Counted from the stretch's first letter, positions 44,667 to 56,105 are shown. The stretch: 64,000 nt of DNA from Incurvaria masculella (GCA_946894095.1 OX335651.1:12546501-12610500); one strand, 5' to 3'. The notes: a model not told the origin generated them from the letters alone. Numbers and translations: made by a program.

Positions 44667-45719
44667 GCGACAAACGTCTCGCTGCGATGCCCGCGCGCCG
44701 CCTCAGTCAAGACGCGCAGTGGCGCTCCGTGGTCGTGTGGTACACGTATTAGTTACGTAAATTCTTTGTATTCTTTCTACCAACCCGCGCGGTATGCTAA
44801 CTAAGCGACAGCCGTTCCTAGCTACACGCATTTGTTTGGGCTCTTTAGGTTGATTGTTTAAACGCGTATTGTTAAGATATTACGGTTTCAGTTGAATGGT
44901 TTCTTATTTTTTGTTTGGTAGATTAGTAGGTACTAAGCCAAGCGCGGCATTTCGAACTTTCACGGGGGATACGAAACCCATGCCGGCCGGCCAGGTGCTG
45001 TTTCACCCCATGTTTCAACGACCCCGGGGGACTTTGGGGGAAATATATCGGTATGGAGTCGATTCCATAGTTTACCGACCCTATAAATAAAGGATCAAAA
45101 GGATCGGATGGTTTTTATTTTTAAGTGTCGGCTGGGAATGGGTGCATTGCCTGCCTGTTCTGCGTTGAGCAATTGTAGAAAGGGGACGGAGGGACAGCGT
45201 AATGATGATCAGTCGAGCACTGTTTGGCCGGCAAGGTGCTTCTTCACACAATGTTGAACAAATCTGATTACAACGATGCAATTTATATGTCACTATGAAG
45301 GGGGTGATATAAGGGATGACAATTTGTATGGTTCATCCATTATTGATGCTACATAATTGTTCCTACGTATAGCTCGGATTTATTTCCGCAATTTTAGGTC
45401 TACTAACCATCATGCTAAATTACCAGAGAGGTGACCAGAAGTATGAAATTCTTATAACATGAGAACCAATTACCCGATTTAGATGAGGATGTATCTCAGT
45501 CTAGCCGTATGGGTTACTTAACATCACGCTAACATAACAGAGGAGTGAGAAGAGAGGGTTACATATTTATAACAAAATAAGTGGACTGTTCCTGCATGTG
45601 GAAATTGGCAGAGTACATCACTCTAAATCACGAGAGGGGTAACTGGTGCGATTAAAGGCTCATAACTTACAAACTACTCACTCGATTAATATTTGGATTG
45701 CATCTTCGTCCATGACCTA

Positions 45720-45935
45720 TGGGCGCGGTCGGGGTTTGGATGGGTGGCCGTTTTCGATGTTAAGGCTGGTTGTAGTACGGATTCCACGTAAAAAAATTGC
45801 TCCCCTTTCTTACTAACTAGGTTGTAAGGTTAATCCCACCCGAGTTGTTACGTACCATCGCACTGAATGATAGATGGTCGAAGCGGCAGTAAAAAATGTC
45901 CGTGTTTTCCGTCCATAGCAATGTGTAGTAGTGCC
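45720..45935 (+). repeat. SINE body within the old Helitron
   Basis: GATGGGTGGCCGTTTTCGAT, AAGGCTGGTTGTAGTACGG, ATTCCACGTAAAA, TCCCACCCGAGTTG, TACCATCGCACTGAATGA and GTCCGTGTTTTCCGTCC follow SINE order. This copy extends further along the SINE than the piece in the young Helitrons. Confidence 0.65.
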
Positions 45936-46806
45936 AGTGCAGGATCGTATTGTATTCTATTGTATTGTTTATTCATCATCCATAGACAGTACACTGCACT
46001 CGGATTTGTCATATTTTAGCATTGGCCAGTTCAGCAAAACAAAACACAGCGAAGAAGAACTGGAAAGAAACTCGACTGTTTTTTTTTTTCAACGTCCACT
46101 TAGTCTAAGTTTACAAAAGTGTTTGTCAATTATTTTAACAAAAACATAGGTAAAACACTAAATTCACATGAATACACAAAAATTTACTATCCATGCCGTA
46201 TGCAACAGTTCATGACAAATATCATTTTATTTGCAAAGACAATCCCCTCCAACTAATATGTTGCCAATTGGAGCAGGCCAGTCCCCACAAACAGCACCCG
46301 TTCACGAGCATCACGCCGGGCACAGCCATTACCTCTTTCAACCATATTTTAGGGAAAGAGATACCCTGAGCCAAGCGTCACCGTAAGCAAGGACCTTTAA
46401 GCGATGCACTGCTCCAGTGGCAACACAACACTGTGACACACTTGCACATTAGGTTTTAATACTATGAGTTTTGCCATAAACTACTACTGTCAGCTGATCA
46501 CATGATCGTCCCAGAGCGGCGACAAATGCTTTTAAAAAACAATTAATTAATTGGCCCAAATGTTTTACAATATATTCAAGTACATTCCTTCCACTGAATT
46601 TATAAATGGGAGTATTTGGATGTTTTCTTATTCAATCATGCCACATCGGCTCAACGGATTTCGATCAATTTTTTTTTTGTAGATACATTGTTTAATCTTC
46701 TGTTAGTAAAGTAGTTGGACTAGCTTTTTGGGCCAGCCCTTTGGGTTACAGCCTGACATCAGTCCAAAACGACATTGACCCGAGCGGAGCCGGGTACCTC
46801 AGCTAG

Positions 46807-47347
46807 TTATAATATAAGCATTAAGTAAACTAAACAATACAACATAAAAACAGTTCGAAAAAGCCAGAGATAATATTCGAGAAAGTATTTTCCTAAATCT
46901 AGACACAAAAGGTATTACCAAATTAGTTCATTATAATGGAACAGAATATTGATCTATGCTTTAATATCGAAGAATTGGGATCACGAATACACGAATACAA
47001 AACGAAAAAATAAACCAAAGGGAATAAAGATCATGTAAAAAGCTATTAAAGAAAAACACTTGAGCGACGCCGTCGACCTTACGATATTATCTTAGGATCT
47101 AGGATATTACACAGAAACCCGGTCACGAAATCAGGACGTGAGAATGTTACAGGATAAGTAACTCCTCGCGTGAAATATATTCGATCGGCGCCCACGGGCG
47201 CGGAGGGCGGGCGGGGCGACGCCTGACAAACTACTCGCTCATGTGCGCCGGCGGTCGTCGCGACGATCGACTGAGCAGTGATAAATGTCCTCTGTGAACG
47301 CACAATATTTATTCCGGGAGGTCACGACGTTTTTGGTCACGACAAGG
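46807..47347. other. AT-rich, then GC-rich patch at 47050-47310
   Basis: The GC-rich patch (GATCGGCGCCCACGGGCG) is non-coding; the 74-codon minus-strand frame across it has no features. Confidence 0.4.
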
Positions 47348-47832
47348 TAAATGGCCCTAATCTGGGTTCACAGGTTAGAGACCAACCATCGGATGCTAAA
47401 CGTGGCGGTCTGCCTGCGCCAAGTGGTTGCGTTAGCTAGATTGGCTATAGAAAATAGAGGTAGGTATGTACCGGCTGTAGAATATACTAAGCTTCTGGTC
47501 ATAATGATACCTATTAATGATGCAACAAAACGCAGTCAGATTTTTTTATAAAATACTCAGATATGTCTAAAGTTATATATGTAACGTATATCCCCTATAT
47601 CTACGAAATGCAACCAAAGATGTTCCGTTTTGGTATTACTTAGCAAGTATGTACTGATACTTTCATGCGTCGTTATTTGAAGCCATTTACCTTATTATAT
47701 ATTTTTTTGTGACGATAAAAACTTCTTCAGGGGCCTTATTTGGTAACTAACCACTTAGCGCAGGCAGACCGACACATTTAGCATCAGAGGGTTGGTCTTT
47801 ATCCTGTGAGTGAACCCAGTTTCAGCCATTTA
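47348..47832. mobile_element. Foldback element with about 85-bp inverted arms
   Basis: The left arm 47348-47435 (TAAATGGCCC, CTGGGTTCACAGG, AGACCAACCATC, GGTCTGCCTGCGCCAAGTGG) is repeated as the reverse complement at 47748-47832 (CCACTTAGCGCAGGCAGACC ... GAACCCAGTTTCAGCCATTTA) with about 85% identity by eye. The middle is AT-rich. No coding capacity, target duplication not obvious. Confidence 0.75.
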
Positions 47833-48399
47833 GGTTATCGTTACCATTTTTGTCGCGAACTCCTCGTCTATTAGGGAGCGAAGAGAAAAAAACGTAAAGG
47901 CAAAATATTCAAGATTCGCTTCACACTTCCCCTCCCCCCAACCCGGCAAAAGGCATTAGAAACATTATTCAGGGGAAATTTACCGACAATTTTTACATTT
48001 CCTAACTCTCTAACACTGAAGCTACTTTGTATAGTGTCCCTCGGAGATCTCGTCACGCCCCTGCGTATCTATTGTAAAGCGAACGAGCGGTCTCGGCGGT
48101 GTCGGGATAGCCCGGCGGTGCTAAGCGACGGATGTTCGTACAGTCGGTATATAGCGAGATTAAATCTCGTCTGTAAAATTGCTTCTCCTTTACAGTTGGC
48201 GCTAATGATGTTCAAGTAGGAGGGCGAGGGGCGGCTAGGGAGGGGAACATTTCGCAGAAATATCAGAGGGATGGTAAAAAACCTCTATGGTTTCGTGGCA
48301 GAACAATGATACTAGTGAGTTGTGAAAACAAACGACTACGCACTACGCTTGCCAAGTAGAAAGGTCTTCAATAGCGTACTATGAAATTGATGAACGAAA
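47833..48399. other. Non-coding, GC-rich at 48030-48240
   Basis: No recognisable gene or repeat. Confidence 0.45.
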
Positions 48400-48430
48400 T
48401 GAACACGGAGATCGTTGATCTCCGTGTTCA
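48400..48430. repeat. Perfect 14-bp hairpin with 3-nt loop
   Basis: TGAACACGGAGATC, loop GTT, GATCTCCGTGTTCA. Read directly. Confidence 0.9.
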
Positions 48431-48889
48431 ACCCTCGTTTGTCCCGGGAACGAATCTAAGTAATTAACCACAATGCAAAGCAGATTATTCACGATACCAT
48501 ACATGGTCTTATTTTAAGAGCAATTAAAGTTGTTTTGTGTGGCATAGATGGATTATTATTATTGATGTGTCAATTTCGCTAATAGGACTTTTTTGTTTAA
48601 CTTCTGTTCTAATTTATTTAAGAACTACGTATGTAATTTTTTTATTATTTTTTTTACTTTTTTGCATCTACTATCACGCAACTTAGTTATTCTAATATTC
48701 AATTGTTCTATACATCAAAGATTGCGATATTTAAAAAAATATGTGAGTTCAATAAAAGTTGGAAATCAAGACATTTATGAAAAATGTTACCTCTTTTCAC
48801 ACGGCAGGAAAAGACATTCTCCGACGTTTAAAAATCCCTTGTAGTCTCAAAAGTATCACAAGACATTTCTATTTTATTCAAACGAAACC
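48431..48889. other. AT-rich non-coding
   Basis: Nothing recognised. Confidence 0.5.
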
Positions 48890-49145
48890 ACATGTCATGG
48901 TTCATGACTTATACAACTTTAAATGGGACCCAACTAAAAAAATAAATTCAACGGATAGAAAACACGGGCAATTTTTATTGCTGCCTCCAACATCGTTTAA
49001 TCATATAGCCAGGGCAAGTTTTATGTGTGTGGCATCTGATCGCGACCAGCCTCGAAGGTAATTAAAAAACGGTCGCCTATCCAGAAGAGATGAAGAGCCC
49101 GCCCGCGCCCGGAGTGTCTTAGCTTTATCGAGTGCCAAAGAGAAG
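48890..49145 (-). repeat. SINE, degenerate copy
   Basis: The plus strand shows GATAGAAAACACGGGCAATT, TATTGCTGCCTCCAACATCG, GATCGCGACCAGCCTCGAAG, ACGGTCGCCTATCCAGAAG and CTTTATCGAGTGCC, matching the SINE order. Confidence 0.6.
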
Positions 49146-49369
49146 CGCCACTAGCAGACTTATGCCCGGTTCCACCACCTCTAGTTACAAAATTCCCAAA
49201 ATTATCAGTTACATTGCATATTTATATGGTATAACCGAAAGTTAACTATCAGATTATAGGTAGGTGGAGGTGGTGAAAATAGAGGTAGGACCGTATTCAT
49301 AAGACCGCATTTATAATGACTAATTATGTATGCATTGTATGTATATAGTATAATATAGTTTTACATTGT
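49146..49369. other. AT-rich flank of LINE
   Basis: Nothing recognised other than the A-rich tail of the LINE at its end. Confidence 0.45.
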
Positions 49370-51765
49370 TTTTTTTTTATTTTTTTTTATTTATTTATTA
49401 TGGTTCCACAACAGAGTTATACACGTATGAGACAAAATAATATGCACACTTATAGAATTTAAAGTTTGTGTACACTCCACTAAAGCAGAACACTACTTGC
49501 GTATAGTTAAGCAGATATAATAATATGGATATATGAAAAGCACATAAAGTAAGTGTAATTTAAACAATAAACTGTATACCTAAAAAGTGAACAAAAATAA
49601 ACACAAGAATATACGTTTTCTACTAATCTATACAAAAAAAAAGTATTCATAACTCCTTAACTCAGCTTACAGTATTTCAGTAATCAGAATTACAGTATTT
49701 CCTATAACTATATTTTAATTTCCCCGGCGGATCCGCATATATGTCACAGTGATCCCTGCATTCATTACATAGTTTGCTTATTCTGTAAATAGGAGCGTGT
49801 GAACCGGCATTAGTGCGACAACGGTCTAGAAGGAAAATTAAGCGGTTTGACAATCTACTGCCTGATCGTGGGACACATATATTTATCCGCTGCAGCAACT
49901 CAGAACAATCTATAACACCACTTAAAATTTTGTGCATGAATATGACGTCATGGCAAGATCGGCGTAGAGCCAGTGTTTCCATATTAAAATAAGTGAGTCG
50001 ATCTTTATATGATGATAGGGTACCGCATAGTTTCTGTGAAAAGGTGAGGTGGTATAGAAAACGTTTCTGAACTCTCTCCAGCCTATCAATATGTACTTGG
50101 TAAATTGGGCTCCATACCGTACTACAGTACTCAAGAGTACTACGTACAAGTGATGAGTACAGGACTATGAAAGTGTGCGGATTTTTGAATACTCTCGTGT
50201 GCCGTGATATAAATCCTAGTGTCCGAGAAGCTTTTTTAGATATATGATCAATATGTAAGTGGAACCTCATAGCTTTGTCAACGATGACTCCTAGATCACG
50301 CAGATGATCCACCTCAGCTAATGACTGACTTCCAATGACATACTTAAAACTTATTGGTATACGTTTTCTCGAGAAATTTATATGGTAACACTTTGAGGTG
50401 TTAAGTGCCATGTCGTTAGCCGAGCACCAAGAGTTAATACTATCCAGGTCTTCTTGGAGAAATTTGCAGTCATTAATATTTTTGATTTTCATGTATAACT
50501 TAAGATCATCAGCATACATGACAAATTTGCTGAACCTGATATTGGTTACGATGTCATTTATGTACATCAAAAAGAAAAGAGGGCCAAGATGGGAACCCTG
50601 TGGTACACCTGATGGAATATTATATAACTCTGAAGAGTAGCCATTGATTACAACCTTTTGGTGTCGGTTCATCACATAAGACTCGCACCATTGTAACAGG
50701 GATCCAATAATTCCGAATGAATTTATTTTCTTTAAAAGTATTTCGTGATTAACTCTGTCAAACGCTTTACTAAAGTCCGTATAGACAGCATGTACCTCTA
50801 AATTATTGTCAAGGGATTTCATTATGTTATCACAGAATTGAGTGAGGTTAGAAGATGTATATCTTTTTGGTACGAAGCCATGTTGCTGGGTAACTATTTG
50901 ACTTTTTACATGTGCATATAAAACTTTTTGTACGAGACATTCAAATACCTTGGCCATTGTAGATAATAAGGAGATAGGGCGATAGTTTTCTACACAAATA
51001 GGGTCACCCTTTTTGGGAATTGGTATCACGTTAGCAATTTTCCAAGTTTCAGGAAACGTTCCCGTACTAAGAGATTTATTGAATATTAATGACAAGGGGA
51101 GAGATAGGCTATCTGCACAGCTTCTTAGAAATATAGGCGGAATAGCATCTGGACCGGCACCCTTATTTTTATCTAGGCCTAAAAGCGTCTTTCTCACATC
51201 TGTTGCATCCAATTGATGTACGCTAATAGTGTTGTTATCTGAATAAGATATAGTAGTAGTGGATGTAACATTAGATTTAATGAAAACTGATTTAAAATGT
51301 TTTGCAAAAAGATTAGAAATGGGCAAGCCACCGGTGGCGGTTATGGATCCGTATATCATTTCATTGGGAATCTCACTACTGTTACGTTTGGCATTTTTTA
51401 TGAAGTTCCAGAAAAATTTAGGGTTCTTGTGAATACCTATTTCAGCCTCTTGTTTATATTTTGCGTAAGATTCATTAATGGAGTGCGCACAGCGATTTCT
51501 AAGAAGGTCAAAGGTATATTTATCTCTAAGATTACTAAATTTTTTATACCTTGCATGGACCTTGGCTTTTTCTTTGAGAGCTCTGATCAATGAATTTGGG
51601 TACCAATGTGGGAACTTACCGTGTTTACAACGTGTTTCAGGAGTATGACGTTGTATGACATTACGTAAAACTAAATAAAATGACGCAACCATTGAATCAA
51701 CTGTATCACTTTTTTTCCAGATGGAATTCCATTCAGCAATCGCCAATTCGTTATTACGTTATTTG
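49370..51765 (-). mobile_element. 5'-truncated CR1/Jockey-type LINE
   Basis: The minus strand carries an intact reverse-transcriptase frame followed by an untranslated stretch of about 300 bp and an A-rich tail (AATAAATAAATAAAAAAAAA region at 49370-49405). Upstream of the frame an in-frame TAA lies about 15 bases away and no endonuclease domain is visible, so the 5' half is missing. Target duplications were not identified. Confidence 0.75.
49677..51746 (-). CDS. Non-LTR reverse transcriptase ORF, 689 codons
   Basis: A reverse transcriptase that copies LINE RNA at the target site. Visible motifs in order, by residue: GAGPDAIPP (197-205), NYRPISLLS (254-262), TDFSKAFDR (323-331), SGVPQGSHLGP (379-389) and the catalytic YADD (411-414), then a thumb-like region with LRDLGVIVDK (483-492) and a C-terminal segment. 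The palm aspartates are all present. The computed frame begins at a TTG codon, so the listed start is only the first possible in-frame codon after a stop, not a proven initiation site. Full-length CR1/Jockey ORF2 proteins also carry an N-terminal AP-type endonuclease, which is absent here. The open frame over 2 kb implies a recent insertion. The smaller frames on either strand within it are shadows. Clade (CR1-like versus Jockey) is uncertain. Confidence 0.85.
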   Translation of the reverse strand: MAIAEWNSIWKKSDTVDSMVASFYLVLRNVIQRHTPETRCKHGKFPHWYPNSLIRALKEKAKVHARYKKFSNLRDKYTFDLLRNRCAHSINESYAKYKQEAEIGIHKNPKFFWNFIKNAKRNSSEIPNEMIYGSITATGGLPISNLFAKHFKSVFIKSNVTSTTTISYSDNNTISVHQLDATDVRKTLLGLDKNKGAGPDAIPPIFLRSCADSLSLPLSLIFNKSLSTGTFPETWKIANVIPIPKKGDPICVENYRPISLLSTMAKVFECLVQKVLYAHVKSQIVTQQHGFVPKRYTSSNLTQFCDNIMKSLDNNLEVHAVYTDFSKAFDRVNHEILLKKINSFGIIGSLLQWCESYVMNRHQKVVINGYSSELYNIPSGVPQGSHLGPLFFLMYINDIVTNIRFSKFVMYADDLKLYMKIKNINDCKFLQEDLDSINSWCSANDMALNTSKCYHINFSRKRIPISFKYVIGSQSLAEVDHLRDLGVIVDKAMRFHLHIDHISKKASRTLGFISRHTRVFKNPHTFIVLYSSLVRSTLEYCSTVWSPIYQVHIDRLERVQKRFLYHLTFSQKLCGTLSSYKDRLTYFNMETLALRRSCHDVIFMHKILSGVIDCSELLQRINICVPRSGSRLSNRLIFLLDRCRTNAGSHAPIYRISKLCNECRDHCDIYADPPGKLKYSYRKYCNSDY

Positions 51766-51844
51766 TTTAACAAACATCTAAGTTCTAAATACAATAAATA
51801 CGCAGAGAGAAAAAAAACTAATTAATAATGTACTGTCAGTCAGA

Positions 51845-51965
51845 AAGTCAGCGTGTTTGCATCCACTGCTGGACATACGCCTCTCCAATTTTTCTCCAGT
51901 CCTCCCGGCCCTCAGCGGTACGGAACCACTGCTTTCCGCCGACGCACTTGATGTACGCCGATGTA
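51845..51965 (-). pseudogene. RTE-type LINE C-terminal sliver
   Basis: The minus strand encodes GREDWRKIGEAYVQQWMQTR and then a stop, the usual last residues of RTE-like proteins (compare EENRKGVCPAVDA at 26350). It abuts the upstream end of the LINE at 49370-51765. Confidence 0.65.
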
Positions 51966-52588
51966 CTGTACCGGGAGATGAAAATACCAGTGGGGAAGTG
52001 CGTCAGAAGTAACGGCAGTATTTATCCAAACTATCACCGGAGCCTTGCCATCACGAGTCAATCGCACTTGCCATGCACAGCACTACAGGAGATGGGACGC
52101 CCCGCGCCGCCGCCGCCGCCGCCGCCGCCGCGCCGACGGCAAGCGTCGAGTTTTAGTGAGAAAAGTTTAGCGCAGGCGGCGGCGGCGCGCGGCAGGCGGG
52201 TAACACGTGTCATTTATTCCAATAAATGGAGACGTAGAAGGAAATTGGAAAAGAAAAAGCGAAAACGGCACATCCAGTCCCGTCGCCGGCCGCGGAGTTC
52301 CGCTCGCCGGCCGAACTTCTAATCTTTCCTGACCTAAACTAAATCGTGGTTAGGGAGAAATGTGCGCCTCTTTTTGCGGGAGAACTACATAAATTCGACG
52401 GAAACGCAAGTCTGTTTACCGTTACGTTATGTATTGTCGCGGCGCCAACATTTATCAAGAAAATAAGCTACTCTCGATGGGACGCCGGCAGTTATGCGAC
52501 TGAAACTTTCCTGAAAAACACGAGGAGTAGTCGAGCGCGCTATTTAGGGACAAATAACCATACTTACTCATATCATTACCATTCTGGC
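51966..52588. promoter_or_regulatory. GC-rich island with CCG/GGC low-complexity runs
   Basis: CCGCCG runs at about 52110-52135 and GGCGGCGGCG at about 52175. Long frames (164 codons plus strand) translate these into Pro and Ala runs and Arg-rich tails. No domain. Candidate non-coding regulatory island. Confidence 0.35.
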
Positions 52589-52589
52589 G

Positions 52590-52765
52590 GCGAGGGGGGC
52601 GGACATCGAGTAAGAAAGGGAGGAAGCGGCGACCGATACTTATGCGCATAGCGGTATAATAGATACACTGACGGTACCACCGGCCAGTCAGTTCGATTAA
52701 GAATTCGCTCACTCCTGGTGTTCTCGAGTTCCAACAAAACATAAGAACACGTAAGTAATTGCAAG
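52590..52765 (-). repeat. GAACTCGAG-family dispersed repeat, copy 4
   Basis: The minus strand shows ACGTGTTCTTATGTTTTGTT, GGAACTCGAGAACACCAG, GCGAATTCTTAATCGAACTG, ACTGGCCGGTGGTACCGTCA and GTATCGGTCGCCGC. Confidence 0.75.
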
Positions 52766-52969
52766 AACTAGTTCAAAAACTAGCAACCTAACTTAAACGC
52801 ACATGCCACATGCAAACATAGTCGCGGACGTATTGGATGTATCATACTGTGTGGGTGCGAACTGACATGACGAACGCGTTTTTACAGCACATTCAATCGG
52901 GGTGGCGATGACACGACGCGCCGCCCGATTCCCATTATATGGCCATTTTAACCATATAGCGGAGACGCC
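52766..52969. other. GC-rich non-coding
   Basis: Nothing recognised between the two inverted repeat copies. Confidence 0.45.
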
Positions 52970-52974
52970 AATAT

Positions 52975-53025
52975 CGACCCTAATTCGCAAGCGAACTGGA
53001 TGGCCAGCGCTACCATCAGTCACTC
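52975..53025 (+). repeat. GAACTCGAG-family repeat, partial copy 5
   Basis: TAATTCGCAAGCGAACTGGA followed by TGGCCAGCGCTACCATCAGT, matching the middle of the 37331 copy. It lies inverted relative to copy 4. Confidence 0.55.
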
Positions 53026-53425
53026 CCACCCCGATCCTCACTTGCTCGATGGGGACTGCGAGCGGTCGTAAAAGAAAATGAAGTAAGCGAACGTTATACA
53101 TAATGAGGTCTCGACTCCCTTTATTAGGATTCAGCAAAATATTAGTTGCGACACCGCACCGGGCGGGGCCGGCCGCTCATAAAAATTCAATGCTCCCGCC
53201 GATTCTGGAGGAATCAGTCGGATTAGGAGAGGAAAACATCGACATAAAGGGGCGATAAAAAAGATTTGCGAGGACTTTTATTATCGACGTCTTAAGCCGT
53301 CGTCGAGTGCGCAGTTTAATAACCGTCGGAGGCGGAGTCGAAGCGGCGAGGGCGGCCCTACGTCGGCAACATTCGGCACACACTGCACCAGTCTATTGGC
53401 GAGTATACTTCCAGGATTTATCGAT
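53026..53425. promoter_or_regulatory. GC-rich island at 53150-53420
   Basis: Non-coding, mixed words including GGGGCGATAAAAAAG and TTTTATTATCGACG. Candidate conserved element, untested. Confidence 0.3.
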
Positions 53426-55734
53426 GCATAAATCATACAACAGACGCACTAATCCTGCTAATAGCATTTTGAAATGTTGGAAAATACCAAGATTTTAATT
53501 TAGTTTTTGTATTGTATTGATTTATTTCATTCATTGGTACATAACCTATACTTGAACATCGTCGCCGGCTCTGTTTTCATGCCTATAAGAACTGGCGAAC
53601 ATACTTTGCCAGTCACAAAATAAGTTTAACACTTAATTACAATTTAATAAGTTAATTAATCAATACCACAGTTTACAAGAAAAACCTAAAAAGAAACGTT
53701 AAAAAGACATTTAAAAAATTAGGAATTTTACGAACTAAATCTAGTGTACACTGCAATCGTCAAATTAACGATTAAATCTGTCTATTTCTGATAGAATAGG
53801 TAACGTTTACGCTACGTCGAGTACTACGCTAGGTTGCAGTCAGTTTTTCTTTTATTTTTCAAGCAGTAAGTACGTAACTTATCGAGCTCAAATCGAATAT
53901 TATATATCTTTAAAACTAATCCACAGCAGAAACTTTGTTTGATAGAAAAGAAAACGCCAAAATAGGCATATTATTGCACATTTCAACTTTATCTTCACAT
54001 GTCCCCAAATAGTAAGCTAAATATATAGAATGCAAAAAAAAGTACAATACATACAGATATTGTTCCATTTTGACAATTGTTGGTTAAAACATTAAAAAAC
54101 TTCAAAATCGTTCCTGTTTTGTAGTTATCATAATTCTGCGATGTACTGAATAAAAGAATATGTCCAAATTGAACCATATTTTTTGTACGTAATGAACAAA
54201 CATTATGCGCAAATAATCGTTTTTTTTTGTCTTAACAATGCGAACTACTCGGAGGTAATGAAAGCTTGGAGGTACTTCAAGAAATGTGAATAATATGCCT
54301 AAGGGTCTTTTTCACTTGCTGCTGATAAGCTAAATCGCTACATATTACAGGCCTTTCTTAGCAGCTTGAAATCAATACAAGTACAAGATAATCAGCACTT
54401 TAGTAATAAAGGCACTTTTAGTGCGGATTAAAATTAATCAGCACTTGGTGAAAACCACGCTTATTATTGGATTGTGAAAACATCGGGACGGATCGGAAGT
54501 GAAACAGTGTGCTACGCGTAGCGTAGTCTCGCCGACTTGGCACTCTGCGCTATACTACAAAGCACATTACACGGACTCCTAGTTATCTTTTACGATCCGG
54601 CTCAAAACAAGCGTCTTACGCGGAATTATCCATTACGGAGAATGTTATCTTTCAATTTCACTTAGCTAAACTCTCAACAGGCTCGATTTCTTTGCTGAAG
54701 ATAATGCCGAGCGCGCGCCTCGCGTAGAGAGCATGTTGCCAGTAAGAACACGTTCGTTAAAACATCGTTTTAGCTTTTTTTTCGCAATAAGCGAATGGGT
54801 CGCTTTTTCCGCGAATTAAACGTAGCGAAACGAGCACCGAGAAAGGACACGTTGAAAACACAGAAAGAAAATGGTAACGGAATCTCCGGTTAATGTATGG
54901 AGCGAGCCTAAGCAGAGCTCTGTTTTAATTTGAATGATTTCTTGCTTTGAGTTGGTTTCTGCATAGAATTCGTTGACAAATCGTATTCTGTACATTATAT
55001 TCGTTTACCGTAGATATGTGAATCTACCTTCCGCAAATATCCAACTGTTATTTATTAAGGATCGTCTTAAATGCCATTACCTTAATGACTGTTTGCCAGT
55101 AACTTTGATTTTAATATTAAATAACGATGTAACGTAAATAATGTTTCTTTACGTTACTAAAAACGCTGATGCAACTAGAATCAGGAATGCCTAACAGCAT
55201 TTCTTCAACTGTACTGGAAAGTAGTGGAAATATCAGTGAGTAGAATTGATCCGAGAAAATACTGTCAAAAAAAGAACACCGAAAACGTATTATTGTATGA
55301 GCTTTGTAGACAAATATCATTCAAATCCTCAACGGAAATAAACAAAAACGCTCCAAAAAACGAAAAGAAATAACGAAAGAAAAGTTATTATTTTCGTTTG
55401 AAGACGCCCAGCTGCGCTGGCTCTCAAGTCAATAAGTATCGGAGGAAAGTAGAAAGAGTGCTTACCCGAAAATATCTAAAGTCGTCACGACAACAGCGAG
55501 GCGAGACCCTGGCGCTGCAGGTACACTCAGCCGCAATACTTTAGTTACTACTTTACTCTCGTTGCCATTGTCTTTCACACCATTCGCCAAGTCAATATTA
55601 AAATAACTTTTGCCTCACGACCCAAATCAAAATCGCTTCTGTTACATCTTTTTTATTTTTATTTTAAGCCGCAAAATTTAACCTTTTCTATAGCCTTTGC
55701 TACTAATAAAAACATCCTAAACAGCGAACTTAAT
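53426..55734. other. Long AT-rich stretch, nothing recognised
   Basis: No gene or element. A 12-bp palindrome GCTACGCGTAGC lies at 54511-54522; GC-richer patches occur at 54690-54740 and 55480-55530. Confidence 0.5.
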
Positions 55735-56105
55735 TTCCATGCCAGTGGTCTTAGGTTCAAATCCTCGCCCCGGTCGTGCACCACTTTCGTTGTCCTTCTG
55801 AGTTGGACAAGTGCCCTTCGTCACGAATACGAGCCGTTCCATGGTTGGAAATCAATGTAAACCGGTAGTTTCCCTTCCCCTACTAGGTGATAGGGTTGGC
55901 CCGCCCAGTTTGGCATCTTGCATTGGATAAAAAGATGGCCGAAATGGCAATGAAAAATTGTCTGTGTTTTCCATCCAGTCTAATGCTGCCGCGTCCTCAT
56001 AAAAGGAAGGCCCTGGCGTGGCACCAAATTCATTGGAGAATGCGGTGTGCTGGGTTAATATCATGGCGGTTTGTGTGGTAATAGCCATCCATGTCCAGTT
56101 ACATG
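55735..56105 (+). repeat. tRNA-headed SINE, copy with B box
   Basis: B box GGTTCAAATCC at 55754-55764, then GAGTTGGACAAGTGC, CTACTAGGTGATAGGGTT, CATTGGATAAAAAGATGG, CATCCAGTCTAATGC, GAATGCGGTGTGCTGG and GCCATCCATGTCCAG. The A-box half is degenerate. Confidence 0.75.

Larger units (their letters stand above)
44010..46806 (+). mobile_element. Old Helitron-type element, about 2.8 kb, with insertions
   Basis: Starts TCTATACTAATATAATAAAG after an A at 44010 and ends with CCGAGCGGAGCCGGG...CTCAGCTAG before a T at 46806. In between, in correct order, are diverged blocks of the young Helitron: GAACTTTCACGGGGG (44956), CGCAATTTTAGGTCTACT (45388), GAGAACCAATTACCCGATTT (45462), SINE-related sequence (45720-45935) and GGATACATTG-like sequence near 46680. 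It could be one old element with a MITE inside or two adjacent fragments. No helicase frame seen. Confidence 0.5.

Noticed and set aside
49922..51593. Several frames on both strands within the LINE
   Set aside because: Shadows of the 689-codon reverse transcriptase frame.
51828..52322. A 164-codon plus-strand frame
   Set aside because: It begins in the antisense of the RTE tail, crosses a CCG run (poly-Pro) and ends in Arg-rich sequence; not a plausible protein.
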